Shown here: piece by piece, positions 25,740 through 34,300 of the stretch
How the letters are laid out: each line of letters opens with the position of its first letter
Numbering within the stretch: position 1 is the first letter of the stretch
Source: JBMNMU01 sp050953505
GTDB lineage: Bacteria; Bacillota; Clostridia; Peptostreptococcales; Anaerovoracaceae
Length of the DNA stretch: 64,000 nucleotides
Reading direction: 5' to 3'
Assembly (NCBI GenBank): GCA_050953505.1
Contig: JBMNMU010000001.1
Coordinates: 1,984,001-2,048,000, forward strand
Notes under the pieces: model-generated
What the model was told of the DNA's origin: nothing
Databases searched by the model: none
The model's input: only the letters and a program-made list of their open reading frames with translations
Made by a program: the position numbers and the translations under genes

Positions 25740-26396
25740 TTATTTGCGTTCTTCCAATAGTTCTTTTGCTCTAGCGCAACATTCTGCTGCATCTTCTGTG
25801 AAAGCAGTTGCGCCAATTTTATCAGCCCATCTTTGTGTAATAGGAGCTCCTCCTACCATTGTAATAAATTTATCTCTAAGTCCTCTTTCCTTTAGCTTTT
25901 CTTCAAGCTCTTGTTGAACTACCATAGTTGTTGTAAGAAGTGCGCTGGTACCGATAATATCTGCATCTACCTCAACTGCCTTCTCGATAATTGTGTCTGC
26001 AGGTACTTCTCTACCTAAGTCATATACTTCAAATCCTGCTGTCTTTAATAAGGAGCAGCAGATTCCCTTACCGATATCATGAACGTCTCCTTCAACGGTT
26101 GCCATGACATACTTTCCCTTTTGCTCTACTACTTTTCCGCTTGCAGCCATTTCTTCTTCAATGCGGTTGGTAACAACTTTCATAACCTCAGTAGCAAAAA
26201 TTAGTTCTGGTAGGAAAAGTTCGCCTCGTCCAAATTGATCACCCAACTCGTTAATTCCAGCACTAAAGCCTTCATTCAGAAGGTCTACGGAATCAATCCC
26301 TGCTTCTGCAGCTTTGTCCATAGCTTCCATCGCCATATCCTCATCTGCATCTACAATGGAGTCAAAGGCCATTTCAATAATCTCTTCTCTGTTCAT
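25740..26396 (-). CDS. mtbC: MtbC, dimethylamine corrinoid protein
   Basis: A 218-residue cobalamin-binding methyl carrier. The N-terminal helical cap domain is followed by the B12-binding Rossmann domain with the cobalt-ligating histidine in EGDVHDIGKG, the SALLTTTMVVQQ strand-loop and the GGAPITQRWADKIGA motif. Length and layout match MtbC/MtmC/MttC. It accepts methyl from MtbB and passes it to the MtbA-like protein. It is the first gene after the sigma-54 promoter and has a strong ribosome site (AAAGGAGG). Confidence 0.95.
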   Translation of the reverse strand: MNREEIIEMAFDSIVDADEDMAMEAMDKAAEAGIDSVDLLNEGFSAGINELGDQFGRGELFLPELIFATEVMKVVTNRIEEEMAASGKVVEQKGKYVMATVEGDVHDIGKGICCSLLKTAGFEVYDLGREVPADTIIEKAVEVDADIIGTSALLTTTMVVQQELEEKLKERGLRDKFITMVGGAPITQRWADKIGATAFTEDAAECCARAKELLEERK

Positions 26397-26463
26397 ATGA
26401 TCCTCCTTTAAAATACCTTGTTCAAAATATATATGTATATTTCGAGCTTTCGGTAATATTAAA

Positions 26464-26480
26464 GAGCAATAATCATGCCA
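26464..26480 (-). promoter_or_regulatory. Sigma-54 (-24/-12) promoter for mtbC-mtbB
   Basis: On the minus strand TGGCAT, five bases, then TTGCTC: a close match to TGGCAC-N5-TTGCW. It lies about 70 bases upstream of the mtbC start. The gene immediately upstream encodes a sigma-54 activator, which makes this assignment strong. Confidence 0.85.
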
Positions 26481-26582
26481 TCTATTATCATTTTGACAAT
26501 TTTTTTGGATTTCCGCAGAATATACAGCTTTAGAGCCATTCCAAACTTTTGTATTTATTGGATAATTGTAAATTAATAAAAA

Positions 26583-26628
26583 AAATAATGAAAATATTCA
26601 TCATGGAAGATGAATGTTTTCATTATTT
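26583..26628. promoter_or_regulatory. Long inverted repeat upstream of the mtb promoter
   Basis: Arms of 20 bases (AAATAATGAAAATATTCATC / its complement, one mismatch) around ATGGAA. It is about 110 bases upstream of the -24 box, the right distance for an activator-binding site, and also about 110 bases after the stop of the activator gene, so it could be an AT-rich terminator or serve as both. The rest of 26397-26736 shows nothing clear. Confidence 0.6.
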
Positions 26629-26736
26629 CCTAATTTTCATAATAATTAATCAAATGTGCCATTGTTAATAATTAGTTTGTTAAAATGTAAAATTCTGTTT
26701 GAGACAACTGAGTAATTTCAAATAGGCAAAGAGCTC

Positions 26737-28167
26737 TTATATCACGCAGTTATGCTTATGTAGCAATTTTACTACCGTGGATTGATCCACTTGCAGCGCC
26801 TCTGCCGCCTTATATGTAGACCCGTACATTTCATACGCCTTGATTACCATTTGCTTTTCTAACGCCCATTTTGCTTCTTTGAGAGGCATCATTTCCATAC
26901 AGATATAATTGGAATCTACAGGTTCGCCACCTGCCTCGCAAATGGCTTGCTTTAGATCCTCTTTCTTTAATATGCTGTTCTCTGACATGATATAAACTCT
27001 TTCAAGTAAATTTTCCAGCTCTCTTACATTTCCTGGCCATTCATAACTGCTGAGAACTTCTAAAAAACCTTCTCCCATTCTTTTATTGAATCGATACTTT
27101 GTATTGTAGGTGGAGATAAAATATTTAGAAAGAGCATCAATGTCTTTTACTCTTTCACGAAGAGGCGGAATATAAATGGGAACTACATTTAGTCGATAAA
27201 ACAAATCTTTTCTGAAGGTCCCTTCCCCACTCATTTGCTTTAAATCCCTATTTGTAGCCGAAACAATTCGAGTATTCACCTTGAGACGTTCAGTTCCCCC
27301 GACCCTTGTAAAGGTTCCGTCCTGGAGAAAGTCCAATAATTTTACTTGAAGAGGTAAAGGCATTTCACCTATTTCATCAAGGAACAGGGTGCCTCCATCA
27401 GCAATTTCTACTTTGCCTTTTTTGCCTTCTTTATTAGCACCTGTAAATGCACCTTTTTCATATCCAAACAATTCTGATTCCACAAGATTTTCTGCTATGG
27501 CGCCACAATTTATTTTCATAAAGGGCCCATCACTTCTATCGCTAAATCGATGTATGGACTTGGCTACGACTTCTTTACCAACACCTGTCTCTCCTTGAAT
27601 TAGCACAGGCACATCTAAGGGGGCAATTTTTATTATTTTTTCTTTTAACTCTTTCATGACCGGGTCACTGGAAATAAACCCTTCATCTATGAACATGGCT
27701 TTTCTTAGATTATGAATTTCTTCCTTAGTTTTTTGGATTTCTAATGCTTGCTTTTCTACTGTATACGCCAGATCGTTTATTGCTTTAACATCCTTGCAGG
27801 TGCTGATCACCATGATAATTTCTTCCTGATTCTTGTCAAAAACAGGAACCCCTGTGGCCAGAACAGTTTTGCCATTCTGTAGCTTTTGTAGCACATTGAC
27901 TGACTTTTTTTTGCGAAGAACCTCCATGGTACTGCTGACAGAAAAATAACCTTCATCTTGCAATTCTTGTGCGGTACGGCCAATAATCTTATCTACTGGC
28001 AGGCCTATCACATCCACAGAAGCCGGATTTACGAATATAATTTTACCGTTTCCATCTGTAACAAAGATTTCGTCCCCCAAGTATTCAACCATGATTTTAT
28101 AGAACTTGTTTTCATAAGCGGGGGAATTATAATTTTTAAAATCAGTTTTTCCTAAGATATTACTCAT
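26737..28167 (-). CDS. Sigma-54-dependent activator with PAS sensor
   Basis: About 476 residues. An N-terminal PAS domain (GDEIFVTDGNGKIIFVNPAS) is joined by a coiled-coil to the AAA+ domain with Walker A (GETGVGKE), the sigma-54-contacting loop GAFTGA, Walker B (GGTLFLDEIGEM) and the R-finger region. The C-terminus has a Fis-like HTH (STYKAAEALQVDQSTVVKLL). It lies directly upstream of the -24/-12 promoter of mtbC, so it most likely switches on methylamine genes, with the PAS domain sensing the amine or redox state. GTG-ATG at the start: ATG fits the GAGGGGG ribosome site better. Confidence 0.92.
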   Translation of the reverse strand: MSNILGKTDFKNYNSPAYENKFYKIMVEYLGDEIFVTDGNGKIIFVNPASVDVIGLPVDKIIGRTAQELQDEGYFSVSSTMEVLRKKKSVNVLQKLQNGKTVLATGVPVFDKNQEEIIMVISTCKDVKAINDLAYTVEKQALEIQKTKEEIHNLRKAMFIDEGFISSDPVMKELKEKIIKIAPLDVPVLIQGETGVGKEVVAKSIHRFSDRSDGPFMKINCGAIAENLVESELFGYEKGAFTGANKEGKKGKVEIADGGTLFLDEIGEMPLPLQVKLLDFLQDGTFTRVGGTERLKVNTRIVSATNRDLKQMSGEGTFRKDLFYRLNVVPIYIPPLRERVKDIDALSKYFISTYNTKYRFNKRMGEGFLEVLSSYEWPGNVRELENLLERVYIMSENSILKKEDLKQAICEAGGEPVDSNYICMEMMPLKEAKWALEKQMVIKAYEMYGSTYKAAEALQVDQSTVVKLLHKHNCVI

Positions 28168-28348
28168 CACATCGTCCCCCTCTCAAATCTTATTTCGTTT
28201 TTACAGTCATAGACTAGTAATTGTAGACATTTCCTTATAAAATTACAATCCTACGATTATATTACCTCTTTTTTAAGATAATTTCAATTAAATAAAATTA
28301 CCGGTATATTTGCAATATTCTGATTAGCTGCAGTTCACACCTAGAGGC

Positions 28349-28547
28349 GGGGCAGTGGCTGCGTCCTCACCGGCAGGTCGGGGTTTTGATACTCCCAACG
28401 CTTCAGTTCGCCATGTTCAGACTGTCAAACAAACCTACTGTAAACGTGTTTGACAGGAGCTGAACATGTTGCTCGATTTCAGCGGAGAGTATCATCTGTA
28501 TGTACAAAACCCCTCCAACAGCCGGTTTCAACCGTAGCCACTGCCCC
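28349..28547. repeat. 200-base nested hairpin element
   Basis: Four successive pairs of arms fold the whole stretch into one long interrupted hairpin: GGGGCAGTGGCT (28349) with AGCCACTGCCCC (28536); GGGGTTTTGATACTC (28380) with GAGTATCA (28487) and ACAAAACCCC (28504); CATGTTCAG (28412) with CTGAACATG (28460); ACTGTCAAACA (28421) with TGTTTGACAG (28447). It fills the gap between the addB stop and the activator start. No convincing gene is present from 28168 to 28694. Confidence 0.8.
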
Positions 28548-28694
28548 TGCCAACACATACGCGTTAACAGGAACTCTAATTATTCTATGCCCGGCGTGCC
28601 TCTGCCTCCCCATTTTTATGAAGCAGTTAATTAAATTCTTACTCCAAAAAAGACCTGCGGTATTAAACCACAGGTCAATAATATAAGCAAACTT

Positions 28695-31600
28695 TTACTT
28701 TATCACCTCATAAGAACAACCCTCAAAGGACAGGTCGAAAAAGCATACACTTTTATAGCTACAATATCTACAAGCAGTTTCATCCTTTAGCTTTTTAGGC
28801 CTAATATGAATAGATCCTGTAGCAAGCTCCTGACACAGCTCCTCAATTTTTTTCTCAACTTCCCGTTGAAGGTTAACAAACTCCTCTTCGCTTAATAGCT
28901 TATCTTCAGTAGTTCCAGAGACCTTTCCATCTTTATTTTTTCGCACAGGAATAATTTGTGAAAAACCACTAAATTCTCCTGCAATACTTTCCACAACAGA
29001 AGGCTGGTTCAAAACAACACCATCTAGCTTAAAGTTTTTCTTCAGCTCTGCCTTTACTTTTTCTTCATATTCTTCTCGAGAGAGGCTCGTTGCATCTACC
29101 TGAGGTTCTGCAATTTCAAAGTAGAATACTCCCGCAGGCTTCCTGCTATCCTTTGCTTGAATGGAACCTGAGCTACTGATTGTCCCCCTTTCCGTGGCTG
29201 CATGTAGATAAAGCATTAATTGGAGCCGCCATCCACTTACAGCCTCCCTTGCTCTAAAGCTTTCCTTTCCTGATTTATAGTCAATAATTTTAACATATTC
29301 ATTTTCTTCTTGTTCTACAATATCACCATTTTCATCTACAATATCACGATGGCCTCTAATAATATCAACTCTATCGATTTTCCCTTCAATAAATACACTT
29401 TGATTTTTTAGCTTTACTTCAATAGGAGGAAATGCCTTATCTGCACCTTTTCCAAATTCAGTTTCGAAGTAAATCTTTTGGATACGGCCCGCCTGAACAT
29501 GCTCAATTAAGGCCCATGCTGCATTTCCGCAAACCTCTTTCATCCTGCTTCCACGGTATTTTTCCTCTTCCCCCATAATCAGTACGCCCTCACGGTAGCC
29601 TTGGGAAGTCTGATCTATTAGGTCGTCTATCATTGCCTGGCACTCCTCCCTAGTAATCTTCATCCAGGGGGATTCAGGGTCTGTAATTTCTATGCCTGGA
29701 AGGGTGAGTTTTTCCGAAAGCTTCATGATACAGTAGTGGTAAACATCACCAATTTCTCTCCCGGCGATTTCAAAGACACGTCTCTCTTCTGGCTTAAGTC
29801 CGTAATGAACGAAATGGGCAAAGGGGCATCTGGAAAACCGCTCCAAACGAGATGGGCTTAAAGGAATATCTCCTGTTTCCCTCTTATACAGCTTATCAAT
29901 AAGTTTCCCTTCTAGCTTTTGTTGCTTATTGGTAAAGAAAAAGCCTTCCTCTACCATCCGTAGATAATCCTTTTGCCCTGCCTGGTACCACCTATAAGCT
30001 TCCCTCCCTATAGGACTTAAGGCCTCGCCTTCCATGGTGTTACGAAGGGTCTCTGTCAAATATTTCAAGGTGCTCTTTGGCGTTTCCACTCGGAGCATTG
30101 GATCTTCCAAATTTAAGATATCTTTGGTCACTTCCATATCTTTAAAGATCTTTCTGATCTTGTCGAATACCAAAGATTGTTTGCTTTCTTTACCTTCTAT
30201 ATCCGATGCAGAATAGCTCATCCATAAATATTTTAAAGGCTTTGAAAGGGACTTATAAATAGCAAGCCTCTCTTCCTTTGCTCGTAGGTCATCAATCTTG
30301 CAGATCTGGATACCATTTTCTAAAAGTGTTGCCTTCTCGTCTTCGCTAAGCAAGCCTTCTGTGTCTGCCGCTGAAGGAAGGAGTCCGTCATTTGCACCCA
30401 AGACCAGTAAGGCCTTTATATTGCCCGTTCTAGTTCTCTGCATGGTTCCTACGATAATTTGATCAATGGTGGGGGGAAGTAGACCGATTTCCACTGCTTC
30501 AAAGCCGGATCTAAGAATACTACTGAAATCCTCGTTACTAATAGGCTCGTCTCCTAAAAGCTCAACTAACTGGTCCAATAAATTAACGACCACGCCCCAT
30601 ATTTGCGCTGTTTCTTCAGCATATTCGTGGAGATTTTCCCCTGTAAGATATTCAATTAAAGCTTCTATTTTTTCTGGAAGTTCTGCTTCATCCCTTAGGA
30701 AATAATATAGAGCGGAGGTTTTTTCTTTTGCTGTCTTTCCCTTTTTAAACTGATCTTCAAAAGCACATACAAATGAGTAAAGTTGCTTCCTGCTTTTATT
30801 AATCATAGCAAGGGCTTCTTCCCCTTCATCCATTATTCCATAGGTAAAGTCAGACTTCCACCGCTTCCCTCTGATCCGATATTTCACCACATAGTTTTCC
30901 AATGCTTCTACTTCCTCGGTAGAAATCCCCGTTAGGTTGGTTTTTAGAAGCCGAAAGACATCCTCATATAGCCAGCCTCTTGCAATGATATCCAGGATAG
31001 CTGTTATAAATTCAATGATGGGGTTATGGAGAATATTACGCTTCGTATCTAAAAAAGTGGAAATCCCGTAATCAGCAAAGACTCTTTTAATAACAGATCC
31101 CCGAACATCCATATCGTTGCAGATCACTACAATATCCTTATAACGCAAGCCTTTATCTCGAACTAAATGAAGAATTCTTGAAGCAGCGGTTTCTGCCTCA
31201 GCATAAATATTCGCAGCTCTACATAAAGAAATGTAAGGGCCAGCTTCTATCTGCTTGTTCTGATAAGCATAAAGCTCCTGCTCCAGATGGGCTACTTCTT
31301 GAGATTTCTCACCGTCCCCATTTCCTACGGGAATATTGTATTGATGGCTAATTGGGATTTCTTTTGTGACAATTCCCCGTGCTTCTGCTCTTGTTCTTAG
31401 GTGGTACATCAGGGTCCTTGTTAAATCGAATAAATCCCTATCCCGACTAAAACCTCCTGTAAATTCACTGCTACCACTATCACATGTGATTACGATATTT
31501 ACGTTTTTAGCGGTTGCGATAAGAGCTTCCATAATCTCCAGCGCTTTTGGAGTAAGATAGTCAAAACCGCTAACCCAAATTTCTGCCTCCCTTACTAGTT

Positions 31601-32186
31601 CAGATTGGCCAATTTTAGACACAAAAAGGTTCAGATAATCCTCTGAATCTATATATTTATCTTTTATCAGTTCTTCATATTTTGAAAATATTCTATGTAA
31701 ATCGGTGAGCTTTCTTCCTAGAATAGAGTTTTGCTGTACCTCCTCTATGATGGCTGGGAGGTCCTCCGGCCTGGTGTTGAATTGTTTCATCTCAGAAATC
31801 AAATTGTTGGTCATGTCGATGAAGGAATGCTTTTTATTCATTCCTTTAAAGGCCTGTAGGTTTTGGCTCTCATCATCAAGAATCTTGTTAAGAAGCATAT
31901 GTCTGCCGTACTTGTCAATGGGGATACGGGTGCTACCCCCTGTTTCTTCTAAAACCTTATAGCCTAGCCTAGATTGGCTCAATATGTCTAAATCTATCAG
32001 CCCAGACACGCCAAGATAAGCAAAAGCATTCCGCTCTGCCTGCAGGGTGTATTGATCCGGCACTAAAAGCAGGATTTTCTTGTTCCTCTCTGCCTCTTTA
32101 TCCATCTGCCTAAGAGTAATCGCTATATTGTCAAACATAAATCTGTCTTTATCTATGCTTTCTCTGCCATAATATAAATTTAACAC
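28695..32186 (-). CDS. addB: AddB, ATP-dependent helicase/nuclease subunit B
   Basis: A 1163-residue subunit of the AddAB double-strand-break resection enzyme. The N-terminus carries a helicase-like fold; the C-terminal RecB-type nuclease domain has KIIDYKSGKE and the four cysteines of the AddB iron-sulfur cluster (FSRCPFAHF, and CRYCSYKSVC near the end). Start is GTG after GGAGG. In most clostridia addA follows addB directly, but here the next genes are the methylamine activator and island; addA is not in this window. Confidence 0.95.
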   Translation of the reverse strand: MLNLYYGRESIDKDRFMFDNIAITLRQMDKEAERNKKILLLVPDQYTLQAERNAFAYLGVSGLIDLDILSQSRLGYKVLEETGGSTRIPIDKYGRHMLLNKILDDESQNLQAFKGMNKKHSFIDMTNNLISEMKQFNTRPEDLPAIIEEVQQNSILGRKLTDLHRIFSKYEELIKDKYIDSEDYLNLFVSKIGQSELVREAEIWVSGFDYLTPKALEIMEALIATAKNVNIVITCDSGSSEFTGGFSRDRDLFDLTRTLMYHLRTRAEARGIVTKEIPISHQYNIPVGNGDGEKSQEVAHLEQELYAYQNKQIEAGPYISLCRAANIYAEAETAASRILHLVRDKGLRYKDIVVICNDMDVRGSVIKRVFADYGISTFLDTKRNILHNPIIEFITAILDIIARGWLYEDVFRLLKTNLTGISTEEVEALENYVVKYRIRGKRWKSDFTYGIMDEGEEALAMINKSRKQLYSFVCAFEDQFKKGKTAKEKTSALYYFLRDEAELPEKIEALIEYLTGENLHEYAEETAQIWGVVVNLLDQLVELLGDEPISNEDFSSILRSGFEAVEIGLLPPTIDQIIVGTMQRTRTGNIKALLVLGANDGLLPSAADTEGLLSEDEKATLLENGIQICKIDDLRAKEERLAIYKSLSKPLKYLWMSYSASDIEGKESKQSLVFDKIRKIFKDMEVTKDILNLEDPMLRVETPKSTLKYLTETLRNTMEGEALSPIGREAYRWYQAGQKDYLRMVEEGFFFTNKQQKLEGKLIDKLYKRETGDIPLSPSRLERFSRCPFAHFVHYGLKPEERRVFEIAGREIGDVYHYCIMKLSEKLTLPGIEITDPESPWMKITREECQAMIDDLIDQTSQGYREGVLIMGEEEKYRGSRMKEVCGNAAWALIEHVQAGRIQKIYFETEFGKGADKAFPPIEVKLKNQSVFIEGKIDRVDIIRGHRDIVDENGDIVEQEENEYVKIIDYKSGKESFRAREAVSGWRLQLMLYLHAATERGTISSSGSIQAKDSRKPAGVFYFEIAEPQVDATSLSREEYEEKVKAELKKNFKLDGVVLNQPSVVESIAGEFSGFSQIIPVRKNKDGKVSGTTEDKLLSEEEFVNLQREVEKKIEELCQELATGSIHIRPKKLKDETACRYCSYKSVCFFDLSFEGCSYEVIK

Positions 32187-32288
32187 CTTTTTCCTCCAGA
32201 CAATGTAACTAAAATTGATAGATTCTAAGCTGCCCCTGTATCTGAGCTGGTTCTGAGAATCACCAGGTCTATGTTAAGAATGGCAAAG

Positions 32289-32831
32289 TTAACCACAGTA
32301 GCCTACCGGGACCTGTCTGCCTATACCTTCTATAAAGGCTTCTGCTTTCTCAGCGTCAAAATAGCTGCAAAGCTCAATAAAGTCTATTCCATGCTGAATC
32401 ATTTCCCGAGCAACCTTGACAGCCATTTCTTCTGAGTTTACCAATGCTATATGGGTATTAATTTCTAGACTTTCCATTTCTATTCTTTGAGGCTTGTTTT
32501 CAGTGCCCTTTGCCATGATAATCAGGCCGAATTCCTTTTGAGATTCCAGCTGGTTGAACTTTTCCTGTTGTTCTTTTGTATATTTTGCATGGGAAACCTT
32601 AAGATTTGCTCCAGCAGCTTCCTGTACCCTTGCTTCCATCTTTTCATCATAAAATCCGCAAAGATCAAGGCAGTTAAAATCCTCATCTCCAAGTTGCTCT
32701 GCTAACTCACAGGTCATTTTTAACCCGTGTACGGCAGCCATATAAAAATGAAATTCTTCATTTTTATATTCTGCCGAATAGGTTTCCGGCGACAGACTTC
32801 TGGAATTCAAAATAAATGCGCATTTAAACAT
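32289..32831 (-). CDS. Conserved hypothetical protein (DUF6506-like)
   Basis: A 180-residue soluble protein with a two-half layout: CLDLCGFYDEKMEARVQEAAG in the first half is echoed by FIELCSYFDAEKAEAFIEGIG in the second. It resembles the small clostridial DUF6506-type family as I recall it. No catalytic motif is clear. It lies between addB and a HAD phosphatase on the same strand. Confidence 0.55.
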   Translation of the reverse strand: MFKCAFILNSRSLSPETYSAEYKNEEFHFYMAAVHGLKMTCELAEQLGDEDFNCLDLCGFYDEKMEARVQEAAGANLKVSHAKYTKEQQEKFNQLESQKEFGLIIMAKGTENKPQRIEMESLEINTHIALVNSEEMAVKVAREMIQHGIDFIELCSYFDAEKAEAFIEGIGRQVPVGYCG

Positions 32832-32927
32832 TATTAATCCTCCTGATTCTATGTTTCATCTGTAGCCAATAATATATTCCGGTCAAAATTTACAGGCCTA
32901 ATTCATGATAGATTCTCACAGATGAAT

Positions 32928-33575
32928 TTATGCAATGATATGAAATATATCTTCAACTTTTTCTAATATATAGTCTGGGGCATTTTCTCCTTTTTTTTCT
33001 GACTCGCTGACAGCCATGGCCCATCCCACGAGGGCAGCCTTTGTCCCTGCATTCTTAGCGCAAAGGATGTCAAACATGGTATCCCCCACCATAATAGCCT
33101 CTTGGGCTTTAGAGTCAAGTTTGCTTAACGCAATATTTACTGGCTCGGGATCCGGTTTGTGCTTATCAGTATCATCATGTGTAACAATTGCGCTAAAGTA
33201 CTTTTTCATATCATACTTGTCAAGACCTATAGACGTGGAGCTCCATAATCGTGATGTCACAAGACCTATCTTGTATCCGCTACTTTGCAACTCCTCCAGT
33301 GTCTCTAGTACACCGGGGAAAACCTGTATCAAATCATGAAAATGGTCCCGATGAAAGCTCCTATAAATCTCCACTCCTTCATCAACGGGTATTTGAGGCA
33401 GCAGCCTTTCCATAGTGAGATGAAGAGGTTCTCCGAAGGTTTGAACAATTTCACTAAGGGTGCGTTCTTTTCCTTCCACGGTAAGAAAAGTATGCTGCCA
33501 AGATTTTATTATTATATCGTTTGTATTCATGATGGTACCATCAAAATCAAACAATATCGTATTAATTTTTTTCAT
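32928..33575 (-). CDS. HAD-family phosphatase, PpaX/phosphoglycolate phosphatase type
   Basis: A 215-residue HAD hydrolase. Motif I (LFDFDGTIMNT), motif II (GLVTSR), motif III lysine (DKHKPDPEP) and motif IV (AIMVGDTMFDI) are all present, with a C1 cap of the pyrophosphatase PpaX or Gph kind. Its ribosome site GGAGAG overlaps the TAG stop of the upstream regulator, so the two are translationally coupled. Confidence 0.88.
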   Translation of the reverse strand: MKKINTILFDFDGTIMNTNDIIIKSWQHTFLTVEGKERTLSEIVQTFGEPLHLTMERLLPQIPVDEGVEIYRSFHRDHFHDLIQVFPGVLETLEELQSSGYKIGLVTSRLWSSTSIGLDKYDMKKYFSAIVTHDDTDKHKPDPEPVNIALSKLDSKAQEAIMVGDTMFDILCAKNAGTKAALVGWAMAVSESEKKGENAPDYILEKVEDIFHIIA

Positions 33576-33583
33576 AATCTCTC

Positions 33584-34204
33584 CTATTCTTCAGGATAAA
33601 AGAAATGATAAACTCGCTCATAGGAGCTTTGATCTCCAACAAAATATATAACATCCCCATCACAGAAGGAGGAAAGTGGCCCAGGGGAAATTAGCATTTC
33701 ATCATCTCGTTTGATTGCTACAATGGTGGCAGATGTATTGTGCCAGAAATTTACTTCAGATGATGTCTTGTGGAGTAGAGGGGTGCTGGAATCGATCTGA
33801 ATTTCGAAAGGAACAAATGGGTTAATGCTTTTAAAACGATCAATCCTCTCTACCAGTTTGATCACTTGATCTTTTAATTCTACATTTTTATTAATCTGCT
33901 GATCCACATTTTTCAGTATTTCATTTTTTAATTCATTTAATGTCTGAATGTCGTTATATTGCTTAATAAATTTAACTGCATTTTCATAGGATATGATCGT
34001 AGCGCCACTTCCCTTGAGCACCTTCACGATGCCCACATCAGATAGAATGGCAATTGCCCGGCGAGCCGTTTCTGAAGACACTCCATACTGAATAGCAATG
34101 GTAGAACGGGCATGCAATTTATCCCCCATTTCATAGCGCTTATCCACGATTTTTCCGGCGATATCAACAGCTATTTGCTGATACCTTGGTGTTACAATCT
34201 TCAC
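33584..34204 (-). CDS. GntR-RCK_C regulator, BusR-like (putative c-di-AMP sensor)
   Basis: A 206-residue regulator. The N-terminal winged helix is GntR-like (MGDKLHARSTIAIQYGVSSETARRAIAIL), then a coiled-coil, then a TrkA-C/RCK_C domain (FEIQIDSSTPL, ATIVAIKRDDEML, GDVIYFVGD). This is the architecture of BusR, which binds cyclic di-AMP and represses osmolyte uptake. Its target here is unknown. Start is GTG with AAAGG upstream; stop is TAG, and read-through would add only three residues. Confidence 0.8.
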   Translation of the reverse strand: MKIVTPRYQQIAVDIAGKIVDKRYEMGDKLHARSTIAIQYGVSSETARRAIAILSDVGIVKVLKGSGATIISYENAVKFIKQYNDIQTLNELKNEILKNVDQQINKNVELKDQVIKLVERIDRFKSINPFVPFEIQIDSSTPLLHKTSSEVNFWHNTSATIVAIKRDDEMLISPGPLSSFCDGDVIYFVGDQSSYERVYHFFYPEE

Positions 34205-34300
34205 TCTATCATCCTTTCCTTTCTACTCCACATTGAATATGGAACCAGGGGAGTTCCTCGTCACATAATGGGTGAACATAAAGTATTTTATGTTTATCTA

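Noticed and set aside
28349..28547. Cobalamin riboswitch, because AGCCACTGCCCC resembles part of the B12-box region
   Set aside because: The other conserved B12-riboswitch blocks are missing, and the words are explained by the long inverted repeat.
28450..28686. Small plus-strand frame in the addB-activator gap
   Set aside because: It lies mostly in the arms of the long hairpin, has no ribosome site and no recognisable sequence.
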